DNA of 64,000 nucleotides, from NCBI GenBank assembly GCA_902520195.1, contig CABYND010000002.1:62001-126000 (forward strand), read 5' to 3'. Source of the DNA: Halieaceae bacterium (lineage in GTDB: Bacteria; Pseudomonadota; Gammaproteobacteria; Pseudomonadales; Halieaceae). Shown here one piece after another: positions 60,119 through 64,000 of this stretch. Both the position numbers and the translations under genes were made by a program. Each line of letters begins with the position of its first letter. The first letter of the stretch is position 1. Below the pieces are notes generated by a model. That model worked only from the letters and a program-made list of their open reading frames with translations. It searched no databases and had not been told where the DNA came from.

Positions 60119-60838
60119 TTGCTTTGTCGACGTCAGCACAACACTGCTCGCGCTATCTGTGCCGATTGCGAGGCAGCATTCAGCCGTAATCGCTGCGCCA
60201 TGCCCCTCGAGACCACCCATTCATCAGAGGTCAACAGATTGGCGTTCGCGCAACTGTCGGCGCAGACGCTGTGTCCAACATGCATCAGACATTCACCCGC
60301 GGTGGTCAGCGCCCGCGCGCCCTGCCTGATACGAACCGGCATACGGGACCTGATTCACCTGTGGAAATTTCAGAATCGACCCCAACTGTCCTCGCTCGTC
60401 GCAGATCTCCTAGTCAACGACTTACCCCAATCCGCCAGAGACCTTGGAGCACCAGAGAGCACTGCCAGCCAGCGCGTGCTGGTGCTAATCACGACCCAAT
60501 GGCGCCGCCAGGTGAGTCGAGGATTTGATCACACATGGTTACTGGATAAAGCAATCCGAACCCGCCGTGCGGAGCCGATGGCGGTGCGATCGTGGCTCAG
60601 TAACCAGCGCTTCCGCCCGCCACAACATGAGCTAAGCTGCAAAGAACGCCTCTCGGACGCAAAGAGCCGTTTTAGGGCGCATCCCAAAGTAGCCGGCCAT
60701 CACATTACGCTGCTCGATGATTTGATGACCACAAGCGCTACGGTGAGAGGCGCTGCAGATGCCTTAAGACATGCCTGGGCGAGATTGCTAGAGATCTGGT
60801 GCCTCGCGAGAACGTCAGCGCCGTCGACCGCGAGGTAA
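60119..60838 (+). CDS. comF: ComF-family phosphoribosyltransferase-like protein
   Basis: A ComF-like protein of 239 residues. The N-terminal zinc part is reduced to CRRQ...CADC and a later CPTC. The middle has the LIHLWKFQNRPQL block and an RRQVSRGFDHTWLLDKA stretch that replaces the usual RGFNQA. The PRPP-binding loop HITLLDDLMTTSATVRGAADAL is near the end, followed by LEIWCLARTS. The start is uncertain: TTG at 60119 follows directly on an in-frame TGA (60116-60118). Upstream of it an ATG at 60050, with AAGGAC before it, opens a frame (AIQRGIVQAIRWLALAW) that looks like the natural start of ComF. The gene may therefore be interrupted. Related proteins help in DNA uptake. Confidence 0.65.
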   Translation: MLCRRQHNTARAICADCEAAFSRNRCAMPLETTHSSEVNRLAFAQLSAQTLCPTCIRHSPAVVSARAPCLIRTGIRDLIHLWKFQNRPQLSSLVADLLVNDLPQSARDLGAPESTASQRVLVLITTQWRRQVSRGFDHTWLLDKAIRTRRAEPMAVRSWLSNQRFRPPQHELSCKERLSDAKSRFRAHPKVAGHHITLLDDLMTTSATVRGAADALRHAWARLLEIWCLARTSAPSTAR

Positions 60839-60866
60839 CATAGGCACTTTGAGTCAGGGGTGACCC

Positions 60867-61841
60867 ATGACCCATCCCTTTGAAAGCCTGACACCGGACT
60901 GCGTGGTCGACTGCGTCGAGGCCATTGGCTTGCGTAGTGACCTGCGTCTACTCGCCCTAAACAGCTACGAGAACCGGGTCTATCAGGTTGGCATCGAAGA
61001 GGCCGACCCGGTCATCGTCAAGTTCTACCGACCAGAGCGCTGGACTCGCACACAAATTCTGGAAGAGCACGCCTTCGCGCAAGAACTGGTCGACAACAGC
61101 CTCTCTGTGGTCGCACCCATGGAAATTGATGGTGCGACACTACAGGAGGCGAAGGGCTTTTTGATTGCGGCGTTCCCGCGTCGGGGTGGTCACGCACCGG
61201 AGCTCGATAACTTTGACCATCTGCTGGGGCTGGGTCGCACGCTAGGGCGCATGCATGGCGTGGGCCGCTCGTCCGACTTCGCGGAGCGTGTCGATTACAC
61301 GCTGGAGCGCTGGCTGATCGAACCCCTCGACTACCTCAGCACCGAGTGGGTACCCAGTGAGCTCCGCCCCGCCTGGGATAGTCTGGGCAAGGATTTGGTG
61401 GATCGCGCAGCGCGGTTGATGGCAGACTACACGCCACAAGAGGGCATTCGGCTGCACGGTGACTGCCATGTGGGCAACATTCTCTGGCGCGACGATACGC
61501 CGCATTTCGTCGATCTCGATGACTGCGTCACAGGACCCGCGATTCAGGATTTATGGATGTTTCTATCAGGCGATCGCGCGCAAAAAGAAGTGCAGCTCGC
61601 GGAGCTCATCGCGGGCTATGAGGAATTCAATGACTTTGATCCAAGAGAGATCAAATGGATTGAAGCACTGCGTACGGCCCGGATGGTCTACTATAGCGCC
61701 TGGCTCGCGCGACGCTGGGATGACCCAGCCTTTCCGGCCGCCTTTCCCTGGTTTGGGCAGGAGCGTTACTGGGCTGACCAGATTCTGGCACTTCGGGAGC
61801 AGCTGGCTTTGCTCGAGGAGGAACCACTGCGTCTCCTGTAA
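60867..61841 (+). CDS. srkA: Stress response kinase A (YihE/RdoA)
   Basis: A Ser/Thr kinase of the aminoglycoside-phosphotransferase/HipA-like fold that protects against stress-induced cell death in E. coli. It has 324 residues and AGGGGTG before the ATG. Features: SYENRVYQVGIEEADPVIVKFYRPERW (ATP-binding Lys), GRTLGRMHGVG, then catalytic IRLHGDCHVGNILW and metal-binding HFVDLDDCVTGPAIQDLWMFLSG. The C-terminal RMVYYSAWLARRWDDPAFPAAFPWF is conserved. In E. coli dsbA follows, but not here. Confidence 0.93.
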   Translation: MTHPFESLTPDCVVDCVEAIGLRSDLRLLALNSYENRVYQVGIEEADPVIVKFYRPERWTRTQILEEHAFAQELVDNSLSVVAPMEIDGATLQEAKGFLIAAFPRRGGHAPELDNFDHLLGLGRTLGRMHGVGRSSDFAERVDYTLERWLIEPLDYLSTEWVPSELRPAWDSLGKDLVDRAARLMADYTPQEGIRLHGDCHVGNILWRDDTPHFVDLDDCVTGPAIQDLWMFLSGDRAQKEVQLAELIAGYEEFNDFDPREIKWIEALRTARMVYYSAWLARRWDDPAFPAAFPWFGQERYWADQILALREQLALLEEEPLRLL

Positions 61842-61867
61842 TTACTGTCGGCTGGATCGAGGCCGCC

Positions 61868-62596
61868 TCAGCCCCTGCGACGCGCGCCCGGATAAATCAG
61901 CGTCCAGACCCAGAACCAGAAGCGGTTTTTCCCGAGCACATAGCGATCAAGCTCTTTAAACTGTTGTGCTGTTTTGTCAGGGTCGGCGTAGAAATCGGCC
62001 CTGGTGTAGCGCGGTGTATCCGGATCGAGGGTCTTCACCACTTTCGCCGGATTGCCAGCGACCACCACATTGGCTGGCACATCGCTGGTTACGACTGCTC
62101 TAGCAGCGACCACGCTGTTATCCCCAATCGTCACGCCTTTTAATACGGTTGCATGGTCACCGACCCAGACGTTATTGCCCAGCTTGACCGGCGTGGGCTC
62201 GGCAGCACGCTCAACGCGATCGTAGAGACCATGCCAATCTGAATCCGTAATGTACGCACCGTTGGCGAGCATGCAGCCATCACCCAGCGCGATGTCGTCG
62301 CTGGCGCTGATACGTGAACCCGGACTCATCAGGCAAGCGTTACCGAGGGTGATGCGGCCCTGCCCCGCTTCGCGGCCCCAGACACCTATCTGCACTCGCT
62401 GACTGGCGGTGTTGATTGCGGTAAACGAATGGCCGATGCGGATGTTGGGCCCTGAGATATCGACATACCACGGAGCCATGATGGTCGCGTGACTGCCGAG
62501 GTGAGCACATCGGGATCGCACAAACCAGTCGATCCAGGCCGCGCGGAAAGCGAGATAGGTGCGTTTGACCCAAAAAGGGCGGAGATCTTCGCGCAT
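61868..62596 (-). CDS. Hexapeptide-repeat acetyltransferase
   Basis: A 242-residue left-handed beta-helix acyltransferase of the WcaF/maltose O-acetyltransferase (LbH-MAT) type. The N-terminal helical part ([22 protein letters not shown]) leads into hexapeptide turns ([55 protein letters not shown]). The catalytic-type His and [52 protein letters not shown] follow. Acetyl-CoA is the likely donor and a surface sugar the likely acceptor. Divergent from the next gene. Confidence 0.87.
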   Translation of the reverse strand: MREDLRPFWVKRTYLAFRAAWIDWFVRSRCAHLGSHATIMAPWYVDISGPNIRIGHSFTAINTASQRVQIGVWGREAGQGRITLGNACLMSPGSRISASDDIALGDGCMLANGAYITDSDWHGLYDRVERAAEPTPVKLGNNVWVGDHATVLKGVTIGDNSVVAARAVVTSDVPANVVVAGNPAKVVKTLDPDTPRYTRADFYADPDKTAQQFKELDRYVLGKNRFWFWVWTLIYPGARRRG

Positions 62597-62645
62597 GCTT
62601 TCAGTATGGACCAGACAGGATCAGGTAGCGGGGTATGATGGCAAG

Positions 62646-63329
62646 GTGACTAACACTCCGCAAACAAATCAGCCTGCGCAAGCTGCGACTGTGCTCTCAA
62701 CGGACCAGCTGGGACCCTATCCTGATCTCGCAAAGATTGTGCTACGCCATCAAGATAACCCATGGCGTAAACCCTGCCCCGCGCATACCCGGGATGCTTT
62801 CGAGCAACTACAAAAGCGCCTGAAGGGTGACAACCGGCCGCTCATTCTCGATTCATTCTGCGGCACCGGCATGAGCACCGCGCTCATCGCGGTAGCACAC
62901 CCTGATGCACTGGTGGTCGGCATCGATCAGTCCCCTCATCGGCTGGCTAAACATCAACCCAGTGACGCGCAAAATTATCTGCTGCTTCGCGCGGAAGCCG
63001 AGCCGTTTTGGCTTTGCCTAGTGGAGGCTGGCATCACACTGCACAGCCATTGGCTGCTCTATCCCAATCCCTGGCCTAAGACATCGCAGTTCAAACGACG
63101 CGTTCACGGGCATGGTGCTTTTCCCGTGCTATCCAGGATGGGTGGGGCGCTGGAGCTCCGCACCAACTGGGAGATTTACGCGCAAGAGTTCGCTCAAGCA
63201 ACCGGCCTCATCGGTATCCATGGACAAACCGCATCCTTCACCCCCAATACGCCAATGACACTATTCGAACAAAAGTATTGGGATCGCGGCCAAAAACTGT
63301 GGCGTTTCCGAGGGAAATGCGTCATCTAG
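62646..63329 (+). CDS. TrmB-like SAM-dependent methyltransferase
   Basis: A 227-residue protein (GTG start at 62646; earlier starts would overlap the divergent gene) of the tRNA (guanine-N7)-methyltransferase superfamily. A SAM motif LILDSFCGTGMSTALIA is near 70, VVGIDQSPHRLAKH follows, and LLYPNPWPKTSQFKRRVHGHGAFP is the TrmB-type substrate loop (compare PDPWPKKRHHKRR). The conserved DxPWxK Asp is Asn here, and the end (MTLFEQKYWDRGQKLWRFRG) fits TrmB (TxFExxxxxxG). It is a paralogue, not obviously the main TrmB; the substrate could be tRNA or another RNA. Confidence 0.8.
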   Translation: MTNTPQTNQPAQAATVLSTDQLGPYPDLAKIVLRHQDNPWRKPCPAHTRDAFEQLQKRLKGDNRPLILDSFCGTGMSTALIAVAHPDALVVGIDQSPHRLAKHQPSDAQNYLLLRAEAEPFWLCLVEAGITLHSHWLLYPNPWPKTSQFKRRVHGHGAFPVLSRMGGALELRTNWEIYAQEFAQATGLIGIHGQTASFTPNTPMTLFEQKYWDRGQKLWRFRGKCVI

Positions 63330-63399
63330 CTAAGCCCCGTCTAAAGCGCTAACCTTCGCCTCACTGCCATGGGGCCCTGATAGGCGCGGAGCGGAACCG

Positions 63400-64000
63400 A
63401 TGACAGCCACGCAGAGCGACGGTATCAAGCAAATGCAAAACGGCGATCCCATTTGGGAGCGCATCCGCGGTGAAACTCGCGAGGCCGCTGCCGCGGAGCC
63501 TATTCTGGCCAGCTTCCTGCACGCGACTATTCTCAATCATGAGGAGTTGGAGAGTTCGCTGAGTTTTCATCTGGCTAACCTGCTTGATAACACGTCCGCC
63601 CCGGCAATGATGTTGCGCGAGCTGATCCTCGAGGCGCTTCGCGATGACAGCAATATCCGAGGGGCGATTCGGGATGATCTGAACGCCATCCTCGATCGGG
63701 ACTCCGCCTGCCACGAGCTGTATATCCCGTTTTTGTACTTCAAAGGCTTCCAGGCGCTGCAAATTCACCGCATCGGTCACTGGCTGTGGACACATGATCG
63801 ACGGCCACTGGCGCTGTTTTTGCAGAGCCAGATGTCACGACAGTTCGGCATCGACATTCATCCCGCCGCCCGTTTTGGGCACGGCATCATGCTGGACCAC
63901 GCCACCGGCCTGGTGGTGGGTGAAACGGCGGTTGTCGGTAACCGGGTGTCGATTTTGCAGTCGGTCACACTGGGCGGGACAGGTAAAGAAGATGGCGACC
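63400..64000 (+). CDS. cysE: Serine O-acetyltransferase CysE (cut at window end)
   Basis: Makes O-acetylserine from serine and acetyl-CoA, the entry to cysteine synthesis. At least 200 residues are visible before the edge. ATG 63400 is the first start; one at 63433 (QNGDPIWERIRGE) is also possible. The N-terminal helical domain (AEPILASFLHATILNHEELESSLSFHLAN) and the hexapeptide domain are clear: FKGFQALQIHRIGHWLW, then DIHPAARFGHGIMLDHATGLVVGETAVVGN with the catalytic Asp-His pair, then VSILQSVTLGGTGKEDGD. The feedback-sensitive C-terminus lies beyond the window. Confidence 0.95.
   Translation, partial: MTATQSDGIKQMQNGDPIWERIRGETREAAAAEPILASFLHATILNHEELESSLSFHLANLLDNTSAPAMMLRELILEALRDDSNIRGAIRDDLNAILDRDSACHELYIPFLYFKGFQALQIHRIGHWLWTHDRRPLALFLQSQMSRQFGIDIHPAARFGHGIMLDHATGLVVGETAVVGNRVSILQSVTLGGTGKEDGD

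Overview
The window looks like chromosomal DNA of a marine gammaproteobacterium. Housekeeping gene order (rsmA-apaH-cca, folB-tsaD divergent from rpsU-yqeY-dnaG-rpoD), a DUF3094 protein, shikimate kinase, SrkA and CysE all point that way. The accessory content (sulfatase, haloalkane dehalogenase, lone Rieske oxygenase, many SDRs, CoA transferase, putrescine genes) recalls oligotrophic marine groups such as OM60/NOR5 (Halieaceae). The placement is an inference from gene content; no 16S gene is present. No rRNA, CRISPR array, intact insertion sequence or prophage was seen.

Layout. 0-10 kb: translation and replication core genes, including the macromolecular-synthesis cluster with a well-formed rpsU promoter. 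10-13.5 kb: a secreted c-type cytochrome cluster (diheme c4-like lipoprotein, MauG/CCP-type peroxidase, and a beta-helix protein fused to a cytochrome c domain). 13.5-20 kb: haloalkane dehalogenase, DUF1330, YghU GST, tRNA-Ile2(CAU), a coiled-coil protein, a serine hydrolase, MAPEG and an exported agmatine deiminase. 20-31 kb: a DUF6249/Xre pair behind direct repeats, VOC, DMT, SDR, GFA and cupin proteins, a Rieske oxygenase, a Coq7-like protein, and an arsenic block (PhnZ-like HD protein, ArsC, Acr3, alcohol dehydrogenase). 31-37.6 kb: an odd degenerate repeat tract, methyltransferase, SDR, sulfatase, FAH-family protein, HNH nuclease and shikimate kinase. 38.5-41.3 kb: divergent puuA/puuB.

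The most striking gene is at 41247-41732 on the minus strand. It encodes a pre-protein with a signal peptide, a ubiquitin domain that matches eukaryotic ubiquitin at 56 of its first 71 residues, and a VPTL-hydrophobic-basic tail like the PEP-CTERM/IPTL-CTERM sorting signals. The tail stands in place of the LRLRGG end needed for conjugation. Its last ~33 codons run antisense into the 3' end of puuB.

42-64 kb: TerB, a second DMT transporter, a TPR/2OG-oxygenase pseudogene with three lesions, small membrane proteins, the tdh-kbl threonine degradation operon, a shortened CpeT-like protein, a CaiB-type CoA transferase, a cluster of four very small hydrophobic ORFs, and a long TPR-sulfotransferase with a perfect 184-bp internal duplication. 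These are followed by tRNA-Pro(CGG), DUF3094, a ComF-family gene with an in-frame TGA near its start, srkA, an acyltransferase, a TrmB-like methyltransferase, and cysE, which is cut by the window end.

Three loci (agmatine deiminase, puuA, puuB) suggest use of agmatine and putrescine. Tdh and Kbl give threonine breakdown to glycine and acetyl-CoA. ArsC and Acr3 give arsenate reduction and arsenite export.
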